Source: an uncultured Clostridia bacterium (lineage in GTDB: Bacteria > Bacillota > Clostridia > Christensenellales > CAG-917). Taken from it: a stretch of DNA of 64,000 bases. Below the pieces are notes generated by a model. It did no database searches. It was not told where the DNA came from and saw only the letters and a list, made by a program, of their open reading frames with translations. This document shows, in pieces, positions 27,504-36,439 of the stretch (position 1 is the first letter of the stretch; every line of letters starts with the position of its first letter). The stretch lies in the NCBI GenBank assembly GCA_944332995.1, contig CALVKR010000006.1:45940-109939 (forward strand), read 5' to 3'. The position numbers and the translations under genes are program-made.

Positions 27504-28571
27504 ATGCAAATCAAAAAACTTTACCTGAAAAACTTCAGAAATTATACCGAGGAAAAGGTGGAATTTTCCGACGGGCTCAACGTTTTATACGGAGCAAACG
27601 CCGCCGGAAAAACTAATATGCTTGAGGCGGTATATCTTACGAGTATCGCCAAGACGCCCAGGACGACAAAAGAAAAGGAACTCGTTTTGGAAGGCGAAAA
27701 ATATGCCGTGGTAAAGGTTTTGGTGGAAAACAATTTCCGCAGTCATAAGGTGGAAATAATCATAGACGATAAAGGTAAAAAGAGAATTTTGGTAGATTCA
27801 TTGCCTATCAACAGAGCGGGCGAGCTTATAGGTATTGTCGCCGTCGTATTTTTCTCGCCGGACGAAATGAAGCTCGTTAAAGAATCTCCCGACTACCGCC
27901 GCCGTTTTTTGGATATATCCCTGTCACAGCAACAAAAAGAATATTTTAACGCCCTTGTCAGATATAACAAAATTTTAAAACAGCGCAACAATCTTTTAAA
28001 GAGCGATTATGAAGATACCGACGCAATGCTCGACGTTTACGACGCTCAGCTTTCTGACGTAGGACTTGTTATCGTGGAAAAAAGAAAAGAATTTGTCGAA
28101 ACTCTCAAGGAATACGCTTTAAAAACTCACAAGTTTCTGAGCGACAACGGCGAGACGTTGGAAGTGGAATACGAAACGGAACTTACAAGAGATAATTTTT
28201 TGAAACTTTTGAAGAAAAACAGAGAAAAGGATAAAAAACTGTCTTTTACCACCGTCGGACCTCACCGTGACGATTTAAAACTTATCGTAAACGGAAAGGA
28301 CGCCAGAAAATTTGCGTCGCAAGGTCAGCAAAGAAGCATCGCTCTCTCTTTAAAATTTGCCGAATTAGAGCTGTATAAAATAGAGACGGGCGAAAAGGCT
28401 GTTTTGCTTTTAGACGACGTCCTAAGCGAACTTGACGTAAAGCGCAGAACTCAGCTTTTAGAACTTTCAAAGGAATATCAAACGATTCTCACTTGCACCG
28501 AATTTGACAGCTATGAAAAAGCTGTAAAGTTTAAAATTGAAAACGGAAAGATAATAAAAAGAGAATATTAA
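27504..28571 (+). CDS. recF: DNA replication and repair protein RecF
   Basis: SMC-like ABC ATPase that helps load RecA at gaps; 355 residues from the ATG at 27504 (TTG at 27498 lies next to the -10 box and is unlikely). Walker A is YGANAAGKTNMLEAVYL, the signature region FASQGQQRSIALSLKFAEL, Walker B AVLLLDDVLSELD. The opening MQIKKLYLKNFRNY is typical. It normally lies downstream of dnaN on the same strand; here it runs away from dnaA in the opposite direction and is monocistronic. Confidence 0.95.
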   Translation: MQIKKLYLKNFRNYTEEKVEFSDGLNVLYGANAAGKTNMLEAVYLTSIAKTPRTTKEKELVLEGEKYAVVKVLVENNFRSHKVEIIIDDKGKKRILVDSLPINRAGELIGIVAVVFFSPDEMKLVKESPDYRRRFLDISLSQQQKEYFNALVRYNKILKQRNNLLKSDYEDTDAMLDVYDAQLSDVGLVIVEKRKEFVETLKEYALKTHKFLSDNGETLEVEYETELTRDNFLKLLKKNREKDKKLSFTTVGPHRDDLKLIVNGKDARKFASQGQQRSIALSLKFAELELYKIETGEKAVLLLDDVLSELDVKRRTQLLELSKEYQTILTCTEFDSYEKAVKFKIENGKIIKREY

Positions 28572-28654
28572 AATTTTTAAAACAGCTTATTAAAGCTTAT
28601 TAAATTTTTGACGGATTATATTGACGGATTATATTATTTTTAAAATCCGCCTTA

Positions 28655-28700
28655 ACAAAAAAAAGCCTGATGAGGATTTTATGAGGCTTTTTGTTTTTTT
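28655..28700. terminator. Bidirectional terminator between recF and the phosphatase gene
   Basis: A-run, AAAAAGCCT ... AGGCTTTTT with a 15-nt loop that can pair further (GATG/ATG region), then T-run. Just upstream a 15-bp unit TTGACGGATTATATT occurs twice in tandem (about 28607-28636). Confidence 0.75.
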
Positions 28701-28754
28701 AAATTTCAGACAAAAAATTTTAAACAAAGTCAACGTTTAATTAAACGATAACAG

Positions 28755-29204
28755 CTATTTTCCATCCGTTTGTTTTTTATTTAGATATTCCAAAAACGCC
28801 TTACAGCCCTTTAAGATATCGTCGTATGCCCTGTCAAAATTTCCTGTATACCAGGGGTCGGCGACGTCACGGTTTTCTCCGGCAAATTCGAGAAGCCTGA
28901 AAACTTTGTTTTTAGGATCGCCGTTTAGACGTATGACGGCGTTTGTAAAGTTTTCCGTATCCATGACGAGAAAGTAATCGGAGTTATCGTAGTCGGAAGC
29001 ATTTAACAAAGTGGCGGTATGTTTGGCAAACGGTATTCCCTCTTTAGTCAGCTTGACTTTTGCCGGATAATACATATCGCTGCCCAACTCGTCGGTGTGC
29101 GTTGCCTTAGAATCCGTTTCTATTTTTGGTTCCAAACTTTTTAAAATAAACTGTGCCATAGGCGAACGGCAGATATTGCCGTGACAAACAAACGTAACTT
29201 TCAT
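28755..29204 (-). CDS. Low-molecular-weight protein-tyrosine phosphatase
   Basis: 149 residues from the ATG at 29204, chosen for the AGAGGA 6 nt upstream. The P-loop C-x5-R is VCHGNICRSPMAQF near the N-terminus, with the general-acid Asp in DPWYTGNFDRAYDDI. Arsenate reductases of this fold need extra cysteines that I do not see. May dephosphorylate Tyr-phosphorylated proteins such as polysaccharide-synthesis kinases, but none is nearby. Single gene, convergent with recF. Confidence 0.92.
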   Translation of the reverse strand: MKVTFVCHGNICRSPMAQFILKSLEPKIETDSKATHTDELGSDMYYPAKVKLTKEGIPFAKHTATLLNASDYDNSDYFLVMDTENFTNAVIRLNGDPKNKVFRLLEFAGENRDVADPWYTGNFDRAYDDILKGCKAFLEYLNKKQTDGK

Positions 29205-29528
29205 TTTTCTTCCTCTTTTATGACCTATACATTTTAGCATAAAATAAAATTCATTTCAATTTTTGCAATCAAAATAATAATTTTTGTTAAAAAATTCAAA
29301 TCTGCCGTTTTTGACTGTTTATATTTAACGCAGTCTTTTAAAATAAGGTTTTAACAAATTTCCGTTTAGCAAAAAGCCGCACTTTGGTTATGGCATTTAA
29401 TATAAATTCATATATGGCAATATCGGCCTTAATATATGCGAAAAAAACTTGTTTTAAATTTCACTTTTAAAATTTTTATACTTTATTTTTCAAATATGGT
29501 TTGAAATTTAACGGCAAGCATTTATAAT
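29205..29528 (+). promoter_or_regulatory. A/T-rich intergenic region with leaderless-type yitT promoter
   Basis: About 330 bp without a gene between divergent transcription units. At its right end TTGAAA (29501-29506), a 16-bp spacer and TATAAT (29523-29528) end 6 nt before the yitT ATG (29535), with no ribosome binding site. Nothing else stands out. Confidence 0.65.
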
Positions 29529-29534
29529 AATATT

Positions 29535-30614
29535 ATGAAGCGTGAAAAGAAGCAAAAAAAATCACCCTCGGAAACACTGAAGGAAATTTTCAATTTCAAG
29601 GGTATCAAATGGTACAACTTCATTTTGTTGACCGTAGCCGGCATTGTCAACGCAGTGGGCGTGACAATGTTTTTAGTTCCTGCCAATCTCTATGACGGCG
29701 GACTTTCCGGTACTTCCTTTTTGCTTTCTCACGTTACCCCCCTTTCCCTTTCTGTATGGCTTATCATTTTAAACGTTCCGTTCTTTTTGGTTGCGCTCAA
29801 AAAGGCAGGAATTAAATATATAATTTATTCCCTTTGGGCAATCGGAATGTATTCGCTTTTTTCCTATCTCTTTCAAAACGTATTCGGAATCGATTTTTCA
29901 AACGGCTCGCCCATTGCAGGACAGGACGTTTTGCTCTGTTGTCTTTTCGGCGGTCTGATAAGCGGCGTCGGAAGCGGTCTTACCATTCGTTCAGGCGGTG
30001 CGCTCGACGGAGTGGAAGTCGCCGCCACTTTCTGCGCAAAAAAGATAGGTCTTTCCGTCGGCACGTTCGTTATGATTTACAACGTTATAGTTTATACCGT
30101 CGCAGGTATCGTTTTCAGGGCTTTTTCCATTCCGCTCTATTCCGTCATTGCCTATGCCATAGGACTTAAAGCCGTTGACTTTATCGTTGACGGTTTCGAT
30201 AAAGGCAAAGCGGTTTTCGTTATAACCGACAAAAGCCAGACGGTTGCCGCCGCACTTTCGGAAGAATTCGGCAGAGGTCTTACCGTTATCAACGCAAAGG
30301 GTTTTTATTCTCAAACGGAAAAGATTGTGCTATACTGCGTTGTCAACCGTTTTGAGCTTTCAAAGCTGAAATCTATCGTCGAGCAGACTGACTCTCAGGC
30401 GTTTATCGCTGTCAGCGAGGTTACAGATACGCTCGGCTCCGATTTAAAATTCAGCCTTTTTAAACGCAAGAGCAATCTCGAAAAAATTATAAATCAATCG
30501 CAGGCAGAGGATTCTTGCGAGGTTTCACACGTCGTAACGGATGAAGGGCAGGATATTTTAAACGATATCCCCGACGGCAAATCGGATAACGGAAACGAAA
30601 ACAATAAAGTGTAA
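29535..30614 (+). CDS. YitT family membrane protein (DUF161 plus DUF2179)
   Basis: 359 residues. Five to six membrane helices (about 22-215) with the family pattern GVTMFLVPANLYDGGLSGTSFLL and GLISGVGSGLTIRSGGALDGVE, then a cytoplasmic DUF2179 domain (about 220-300; VFVITDKSQTVAAALSEEFGRGLTVINAKGFYS). The last 55 residues are polar. Some Bacillota relatives are involved in transport or envelope functions, but substrate is unknown. Single gene; a tRNA-Asn promoter begins 18 bp after its stop. Confidence 0.88.
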   Translation: MKREKKQKKSPSETLKEIFNFKGIKWYNFILLTVAGIVNAVGVTMFLVPANLYDGGLSGTSFLLSHVTPLSLSVWLIILNVPFFLVALKKAGIKYIIYSLWAIGMYSLFSYLFQNVFGIDFSNGSPIAGQDVLLCCLFGGLISGVGSGLTIRSGGALDGVEVAATFCAKKIGLSVGTFVMIYNVIVYTVAGIVFRAFSIPLYSVIAYAIGLKAVDFIVDGFDKGKAVFVITDKSQTVAAALSEEFGRGLTVINAKGFYSQTEKIVLYCVVNRFELSKLKSIVEQTDSQAFIAVSEVTDTLGSDLKFSLFKRKSNLEKIINQSQAEDSCEVSHVVTDEGQDILNDIPDGKSDNGNENNKV

Positions 30615-30631
30615 AAATGTCTTTAAATGTG

Positions 30632-30660
30632 TTGACAAATCCGTTTTTTGCAATTATTAT
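30632..30660 (+). promoter_or_regulatory. Promoter of tRNA-Asn
   Basis: TTGACA (30632-30637), 17-bp spacer, TATTAT (30655-30660), 18 nt before the mature tRNA. Confidence 0.85.
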
Positions 30661-30678
30661 ATTAAAGCAATTAAAAAT

Positions 30679-30754
30679 GCTTGTTTAGCTCAGTCGGTAG
30701 AGCATGCGGCTGTTAACCGCAGTGTCGGGGGTTCAAGTCCCTCAACAAGCGCCA
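30679..30754 (+). tRNA. tRNA-Asn (anticodon GTT)
   Basis: 76 nt with encoded CCA: acceptor GCTTGTT/AACAAGC, anticodon stem TGCGG/CCGCA with GTT in loop CTGTTAA, T arm GGGGG-TTCAAGT-CCCTC, discriminator G. Its 3' part and the following terminator are repeated in worn form five more times downstream. Confidence 0.95.
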
Positions 30755-30766
30755 ATAAAAAATTAG

Positions 30767-30792
30767 CACCTGTTATTAAACAGGTGTTTTTA
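30767..30792 (+). terminator. Terminator of tRNA-Asn
   Basis: CACCTGTT-ATTA-AACAGGTG followed by T's. The same hairpin recurs at 30908-30927, 31132-31150, 31273-31291, 31495-31514 and 31719-31738. Confidence 0.88.
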
Positions 30793-30799
30793 TTATATT

Positions 30800-31750
30800 C
30801 CCCCAACACTGCGGTGCCCTCCGTGGACGCTTTTTCTGCGAAACGCTATTACGGCGCGAGCGCCTACGGGGGTTACAAGTCCTTGGCAAGCGCCAATAAA
30901 TATATGGCACCTGTTAACAAACAGGTGTTTTTCTTTTTATCACCCCGCCACTGCGCTATCGGCAAAGCACGATTTTTGGCTGACCCGCTTTGCGGCTCGC
31001 AAATACAATCGGCTTTGCCTCTTTGCCGAAAAGCAGGCTTTTCGGCAGTGAAAGGATATTTTGCGAAACGCTATTACGGCGCGAGCGCCTACGGGGGTTA
31101 CAAGTCCTTGGCAAGCGCCAACAAAAATTAGCACCTGTTGATAACAGGTGTTTTTCTTTTTATCACCCCAACACTGCGGTGCCCTCCGTGGACGCTTTTT
31201 CTTCGAAACGCTATTACGGCGTAGACGCCTACGGGGGTTACAAGTCCTTGGCAAGCGCCAATAAAAAATTAGCACCTGTTGATAACAGGTGTTTTTCTTT
31301 TTATCACCCCAACACTGCGCTATCGGCAAAGCACGATTTTTGGCTGACCCGCTTTGCGGGTCGCAAATACAATCGGCTTTGCCTCTTTGCCGAAAAGCAG
31401 GCTTTTCGGCAGTGAAAGGTATTCTGCGAAACGCTATTACGGCTCGAGCGCCTACGGGGGTTCAAGTCCTTGGCAAGCGCCAATAAAAAATTAGCACCTG
31501 TTGATAAACAGGTGTTTTTCTTTTTATCACCCCGCCACTGCGCTATCGGCAAAGCACGATTTTTGGCTGACCCGCTTTGCGGCTCGCAAATACAATCGGC
31601 TTTGCCTCTTTGCCGAAAAGCAGGCTTTTCGGCAGTGAAAGGATATTTTGCGAAACGCTATTACGGCTTGGGCGCCTACGGGGGTTACAAGTCCTTGGCA
31701 AGTGCCAATAAAAAATAGCATCTGTTATTAAACAGGTGTTTTTATTTTAT
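30800..31750 (+). repeat. Tandem array of tRNA-Asn 3'-end/terminator repeats
   Basis: Five direct units: about 30800-30940 (141 bp), 30941-31163 (223 bp), 31164-31304 (141 bp), 31305-31527 (223 bp), 31528-31750 (223 bp). Each ends with a tRNA-3'-like stretch (GGGGGTTACAAGTCC, then CAAGCGCCA) and the same CACCTGTT/AACAGGTG terminator as the tRNA gene. Long units carry a module with a GCCGAAAAGC-AG-GCTTTTCGGC hairpin in place of a short GGTGCCCTCCGTGGACGC module. All share CGAAACGCTATTACGGC before a small GC hairpin. Frames across it shift between units and lack ribosome binding sites, so it is not coding. It resembles the rtT repeats behind E. coli tyrT. Confidence 0.9.
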
Positions 31751-32030
31751 CTTTTGCATACCGCACGTCGAAGGCGGACGGGGTGCAGTTTTGGGTTGAA
31801 TTTGCTAAACGGGATAATTGCGAATTGCGTTTTTGACAGGCAAATTTTTTGACCGTTTGCGACAAAATCTTTAAAAAAGTTTTAAAAGAGGAGCTTTTTT
31901 TGTATAAAATCTGCTAAATTAGGACAAAATACCAAATTTTATTTTAAAACTCTTGTGTATATTCGTTTTATATTATATTATAGATATATTAAATATAGTT
32001 AATTTTTAAACAATTCTCGGAGGCAAAATT

Positions 32031-32939
32031 ATGTCATTCGCAAAAACAGTGTTTGTTGCAATCGACCATTTGTTCAATAAAACTCAGAACAGAACCAAAA
32101 TGTTAAGACAGACCCGTCACGTCAAATGCGATGCGGATATAGCATACGGTGATGAGCCGGAATGCAAGCTCGATCTTTACTACGTTCCCAAAGAGAGCGG
32201 AAAGTATCCCGTTATTTTTGAAATCCACGGAGGCGGCTTTGTCGCCGGCGATAAAAAATACCGCCGCGGACTTTCGAGATGGTATGCGGCAAATACGGGA
32301 GCGATGGTTGTCAACGTCAACTACGGTTTAGCGCCTGAAATTATTTTTCCCACTCCGCTTCAACAGCTTGTCAAGGCGGCAAATTGGGTAAAGGAAAATG
32401 CCGAAAAATATAATCTCGATTTGACCAAGTTTGTGGCAACGGGCGACAGCGCAGGCGGTTATTATGCGGCGATGCTTTGCGTTATTCAGGACAGCGAAGT
32501 GTTGCAGGAGCAATACGGCAAGATGGACGCTAAGTTCACCGGTTGCGCATTAAACTGCGGTATATACGACCTTGAAACCGCACTAAAGACAAAAATTTTG
32601 TTTAACCTCACAGGCAAGATTTGGAAGGACTATACGGGCGAGAGCATGAAGGATATTCAAAATTATAAATACTTAAATTATCTCTCCCCCTCGCATTATA
32701 TTACCGAGAAATTCCCGAAAGCGTTTTTCGTTTATGCCAAAAAAGATTTCTTCTGTGGCGGTCAGGGCGAAGCGTTAAAAGAACAGCTTGACAGTCTCGG
32801 AGTTTATAACGAAAGTTACGGCTCGACGAAATTTATGGACAATCACACCTTCCCCATTATGTGGACGTCAAAAGCCGCTAAGGAAGCAAACGCTATGCTT
32901 TTGTCCTTCCTCAACAGATTCTTTGCGGGGGAGATTTAG
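32031..32939 (+). CDS. Alpha/beta-hydrolase, HSL/esterase-lipase type
   Basis: 302 residues. Oxyanion-hole motif EIHGGGFVAGD at about 65, nucleophile elbow GDSAGGYYAAML at about 142, and a late DNHTFPIMW that supplies the catalytic His. This is the hormone-sensitive-lipase/BFAE pattern of carboxylesterases. No signal peptide, so cytoplasmic. Strong ribosome binding site GGAGG 8 nt before the ATG. The region 31751-32030 upstream is A/T-rich and holds only a promoter-like TATATTATATTATA stretch. Natural substrate unknown. Confidence 0.88.
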   Translation: MSFAKTVFVAIDHLFNKTQNRTKMLRQTRHVKCDADIAYGDEPECKLDLYYVPKESGKYPVIFEIHGGGFVAGDKKYRRGLSRWYAANTGAMVVNVNYGLAPEIIFPTPLQQLVKAANWVKENAEKYNLDLTKFVATGDSAGGYYAAMLCVIQDSEVLQEQYGKMDAKFTGCALNCGIYDLETALKTKILFNLTGKIWKDYTGESMKDIQNYKYLNYLSPSHYITEKFPKAFFVYAKKDFFCGGQGEALKEQLDSLGVYNESYGSTKFMDNHTFPIMWTSKAAKEANAMLLSFLNRFFAGEI

Positions 32940-32976
32940 TTTTTAGGCTTATCCGTTTATTGTTTTATTAAAAATT

Positions 32977-33008
32977 AAAAAGAGCAAGCATTGCTTGCTC
33001 TTTTAGTT
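32977..33008. terminator. Terminator between esterase and glucosidase genes
   Basis: AAAAAGAGCAAGCA / TGCTTGCTCTTTT, about 11 pairs with a 2-nt loop, A-run before and T-run after; usable in both directions. Confidence 0.85.
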
Positions 33009-33072
33009 TATTCTTTTTAGCCATGCTGCCCTAAAAGGCTTGCCGGCATATTGCGATGTTTGCGATAAAATC

Positions 33073-34752
33073 TTATTTTGTCAATTCGTAAACGAATGCT
33101 TCATAAGGCAAAACTTTCGTGTTTTGCAAAACTGTAGGCGTTGATGGATAGTTTGAAATGACAAGATTCGATTTAAGCTCTTTAAACTCGTCGGGAATTT
33201 TAAAGGTAGCGCATTTTGAACTGTAGTTGCACACGACGAGATATTTTTTATCGTCGAGCTCACGGGTGTAGACAAAAAGTTTTTTGTTGTCGTGCATAAG
33301 CTCGGTATAGCCGCCTTCTTTGATTATCTTATTGCCCAATCTCAATTTGTTTATTTTCTTGTAGAAATTCAAAATTGAGTCTTCATCGGCGAGCGATTCC
33401 TCAACGTTTATCTTTTTATAGTTGGGGTTTACCATCATCCAAGGAGTGCCCGTCGTAAAGCCGGCATTTTCTTGAGCGTTCCATTGCATGGGAACTCTTG
33501 CGTGGTCTCTCGCTCTCTTTTGAAGCGCCCACACGACGACGGGAATGAGCGGCGGGAAGAACTTGGCAATTTTGTATATGTTTTTGGAAACGATATCCAC
33601 GTAGTCTTTCGGTTTAAATCCCGCAATGTTGGTCATACCGATTTCCTGTCCCTGATAGATATAAGGCGTGCCCTTCATGAAGTTTATGCAGATAGCAAGC
33701 ATTTTAGCGACGTATTTGCGGTATTCGAGTTTGCCGTATCTCGGGAGCGAGCGCGGATAATCGTGGTTTTCGATAAACAGACTGTTCCAGCAATTGTCGG
33801 GAAGAGCCTGCCAGCTGCTGAAAATGGATTTCCATTTTTTGAGGTTAAACTTTTTGGGAATAACCGTCATAAATGCGTCGGCTTCTTGGTGCTCGAACGT
33901 GAAAATACAGTCGAGTTCTTCACGGTCTTCGGCAACGATTGACTCGGCGTTGGAAACGGTTATGCCCTGTCCTTCGCCCACCGTCATCGAATCGTATTTA
34001 GAAAACGCCCTCTGATTTAGCTCGTGCATATATTCGTGATAATGCGGTCCGATGACAAATTTTTCGTCGCCGCAGATTATCGGATTGAATTTACCGTCGG
34101 GAAGTCCTTCCGTTTTGGAAATATAGGTTATGACGTCGCATCTGAATCCGTCCACCCCGAGTTCAAACCAATAGTTGCAGATGTCCGCCACTTCCTGCCT
34201 TACTTTGGGATTGTCCCAGTTGAGGTCGGGCTGCTTTTTGCTGAACAGGTGCAGATAAAATTCGTTTGTCGTTTCGTCGTATTCCCAAGCGCTGCCGGAG
34301 AATCTTGACGTCCAATTGTTGGGCGGCTTCTTTCCGTTTTTGCCCCTGCCCGGTCTCCAGATATAATAATCTCTATAAGGATTATCCTTTGACGAGCGGG
34401 ATTGCTTAAACCATTCGTGTTCGTCCGACGTGTGATTGACGACTAAGTCCATGACGAGTTTGATTCCTCTTTGGTGCATGCCGTCTATCATCTGCTTCCA
34501 GTCGTCGAGAGTGCCGAACTCGTCCATAATGTCTCGGTAGTTTGAAATGTCGTAGCCGTTGTCGTCGTTGGGCGATTTATAGCACGGAGAAAGCCACACG
34601 GCGGTTATGCCGAGGTCTTTGAGGTAGTCGAGTTTAGATATGATACCTTGAATGTCGCCTATTCCGTCTCCGTTGGAGTCGCAAAAACTTCTCGGGTAAA
34701 TCTGATAGAATACGGCGTCTTTATACCATCTTGTTTTTACGTCTTTAGTCAT
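33073..34752 (-). CDS. GH13 alpha-glucosidase (oligo-1,6-glucosidase type)
   Basis: Cytoplasmic alpha-glucosidase, 559 residues, the family length. Region I is MDLVVNHTSDEHEWF, region II DGFRCDVI with nucleophile Asp206, region III TVGE with acid/base Glu260, region IV FIENHD. The N-terminal RWYKDAVFYQIYPRSFCDSNGDGIGD is diagnostic for the GH13 oligo-1,6-glucosidase/trehalose-6-phosphate hydrolase group. Val directly after the nucleophile is the residue usually seen in alpha-1,6-acting members. No sugar transporter sits beside it. GGGGG-type ribosome binding site. It ends 11 bp after parB and may be cotranscribed as the last gene of parA-parB. Confidence 0.92.
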   Translation of the reverse strand: MTKDVKTRWYKDAVFYQIYPRSFCDSNGDGIGDIQGIISKLDYLKDLGITAVWLSPCYKSPNDDNGYDISNYRDIMDEFGTLDDWKQMIDGMHQRGIKLVMDLVVNHTSDEHEWFKQSRSSKDNPYRDYYIWRPGRGKNGKKPPNNWTSRFSGSAWEYDETTNEFYLHLFSKKQPDLNWDNPKVRQEVADICNYWFELGVDGFRCDVITYISKTEGLPDGKFNPIICGDEKFVIGPHYHEYMHELNQRAFSKYDSMTVGEGQGITVSNAESIVAEDREELDCIFTFEHQEADAFMTVIPKKFNLKKWKSIFSSWQALPDNCWNSLFIENHDYPRSLPRYGKLEYRKYVAKMLAICINFMKGTPYIYQGQEIGMTNIAGFKPKDYVDIVSKNIYKIAKFFPPLIPVVVWALQKRARDHARVPMQWNAQENAGFTTGTPWMMVNPNYKKINVEESLADEDSILNFYKKINKLRLGNKIIKEGGYTELMHDNKKLFVYTRELDDKKYLVVCNYSSKCATFKIPDEFKELKSNLVISNYPSTPTVLQNTKVLPYEAFVYELTK

Positions 34753-34763
34753 ATTTCCCCCAC

Positions 34764-35654
34764 TTAAATGTTATCTTTTTTGAGCGACTCTACAAGTTGA
34801 TAAATTCTTTGCAGGTCGTCCGCCGAAAAATAGTCGATGGAAAATCTTCCTTTTTCGGGAGTGCCGACAAGTTTAACTCTCGTGCCGAAAACTCTTTTCA
34901 TATCGCTGACAAGCTCTTTAAGCTCAAGACTGAGCGGCGGAGTTTTTCTCGGACCCGACGGAATATTTTTTCTTGTTTCAAAAAGTCTTACTCTGTTTTC
35001 CACATCCCTGACAGTCATTTTATATTGGACTATCTGTTTAGCAAGGTTTATCAAAAATTCTTTATTGTCTATGGTGACCAGCGCTCTTGCGTGTCCCGAG
35101 GAAATTTTTCCGCTTTTTACCATTTCAAGCACTTCTTCGGGGAGAGTTAAAAGTCGGAGCAGGTTTGTGACGTAGGGACGGCTTTTGCCTATGCGGTCTG
35201 CGACAGCTTCCTGGGTCAGACTGTGGTTTGTCATAAGCTCTTTTATGCCTTCCGCAGCTTCGATTGCGTTTAAATCCTCCCTTTGAATATTTTCGATAAG
35301 GGATATAGCTTTGATTTCCTCGACGGGCAAATCTTTGATTATCGCAGGCACCGTTGTGAGGTTTGCTTTCATTGCCGCACGGTAACGTCTTTCACCGGCG
35401 ACTATCTGATAGCGTCCGTTGGGAAGTTTCGTGACAAGGAGCGGTTGCAAAACTCCGTAAAGTTTCATGGAGTTTGCCATTTCCTTTAACGTATCCTCGT
35501 CGAAAGTTTTACGGGCTTGTTCGGGGTTGCGGTCGAGCATCGTGATATCGAGCTGTTGAATTGCGCCTTCACCCTCTACTTTAACTTCTCTGTTGTCGGT
35601 ATAGTCTGCAAATAATGCGCCTATGCCTTTGCCTAATCCTCTCTGTTGTGCCAT
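34764..35654 (-). CDS. parB: Chromosome partitioning protein ParB/Spo0J
   Basis: Binds parS and acts as a CTP-dependent sliding clamp, 296 residues. The N-terminal MAQQRGLGKGIGALF is the usual Soj-interacting start. The CTP-binding boxes are ELPN..YQIVAGERRYRAA (GERRYRA) and ENIQREDLNAIEAA, followed by helix-turn-helix TQEAVADRIGKSRPYVTNLLRLL and a C-terminal dimerisation domain. Eleven bp downstream of parA. Three parS sites lie 5-6 kb to the right, so the parABS set is complete. Confidence 0.96.
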   Translation of the reverse strand: MAQQRGLGKGIGALFADYTDNREVKVEGEGAIQQLDITMLDRNPEQARKTFDEDTLKEMANSMKLYGVLQPLLVTKLPNGRYQIVAGERRYRAAMKANLTTVPAIIKDLPVEEIKAISLIENIQREDLNAIEAAEGIKELMTNHSLTQEAVADRIGKSRPYVTNLLRLLTLPEEVLEMVKSGKISSGHARALVTIDNKEFLINLAKQIVQYKMTVRDVENRVRLFETRKNIPSGPRKTPPLSLELKELVSDMKRVFGTRVKLVGTPEKGRFSIDYFSADDLQRIYQLVESLKKDNI

Positions 35655-35665
35655 AATTTTTTCCT

Positions 35666-36439
35666 TTATTTATTATTTACTCTGTTTAAAAATTCGTTTT
35701 TCAAATCGGTGTATGCTTTACTTCCGAGGCAGTGCTTGTCGTATAAAATGACGGGCTTGCCAAAGCTCGGCGCTTCCGCAAGACGCACGTTTCTCGGGAT
35801 AATTGTTTTGAATACCTTTTCGCAGAAATATTTTTTTATTTCTTCCGATACCTGTTGGCTGAGGTTTGCTCTCGAATCGTATAGCGTAAGCACTACGCCT
35901 TCCACCTCGAGTTTGGGATTGAGATATTTTTTGACGAGCATAACCGTGTTCATCATCTGCGTTACGCCCTCCAAGGCATAATATTCGCACTGAATGGGCA
36001 CGATTATTCCGTCCGAAGCCGTCAATGCGTTGACCGTAAGAAGTCCGAGCGACGGAGGACAGTCGAGGAATATAAAATCGAAATTATCGCTCGCCTCGCT
36101 TATTTTTTCCGAAAGAATTTTTTCTCTTGCAATCACAACCTGTGCCATTTCCAGCTCCGCTCCTGCCAGGTCCATACAGCTCGGCATAAGTTTGAGAGTG
36201 GGGATATCCGTATCCACAACTGCGTCGTTTGCGTTCATCGAACCGCAGAGTACGGAATACGACGATTTCTCGCTTTTGCGGTCGCTGAACCCGAGCCCCG
36301 ACGATGCGTTGCCCTGAGGGTCGAGGTCTACGACAAGCACCTTATATCCGTCAGAGGCGAGGCACGCCGCAAGATTTATGCATGTCGTCGTCTTTCCTAC
36401 GCCGCCTTTTTGGTTGGAAAAAGCAATTATTTTAGCCAT
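35666..36439 (-). CDS. parA: Chromosome partitioning ATPase ParA/Soj
   Basis: Walker-type ATPase, 257 residues, that works with ParB in origin segregation and regulates DnaA in Bacillus. Deviant Walker A is QKGGVGKTTTCINLAA, switch I VLVVDLDPQGNAS, Walker B FIFLDCPPSLG. Ribosome binding site GAAGG 8 nt before the ATG. Order parA-parB on the same strand as in Bacillota. Confidence 0.97.
   Translation of the reverse strand: MAKIIAFSNQKGGVGKTTTCINLAACLASDGYKVLVVDLDPQGNASSGLGFSDRKSEKSSYSVLCGSMNANDAVVDTDIPTLKLMPSCMDLAGAELEMAQVVIAREKILSEKISEASDNFDFIFLDCPPSLGLLTVNALTASDGIIVPIQCEYYALEGVTQMMNTVMLVKKYLNPKLEVEGVVLTLYDSRANLSQQVSEEIKKYFCEKVFKTIIPRNVRLAEAPSFGKPVILYDKHCLGSKAYTDLKNEFLNRVNNK

Noticed and set aside
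30784..31721. Overlapping 60-140-codon frames in the tRNA-Asn repeat array
   Set aside because: They change frame from unit to unit, start without ribosome binding sites and span terminators; the repeat explains them.
30800..31750. CRISPR array or integron-like attC cassettes
   Set aside because: Units differ in length, have no short constant repeat with unique spacers, no cas or integrase gene and no cassette genes.
30679..31750. Integration site of a mobile element at the tRNA-Asn 3' end
   Set aside because: tRNA-end duplications fit attachment sites, but there is no integrase and nothing but repeats between the copies.
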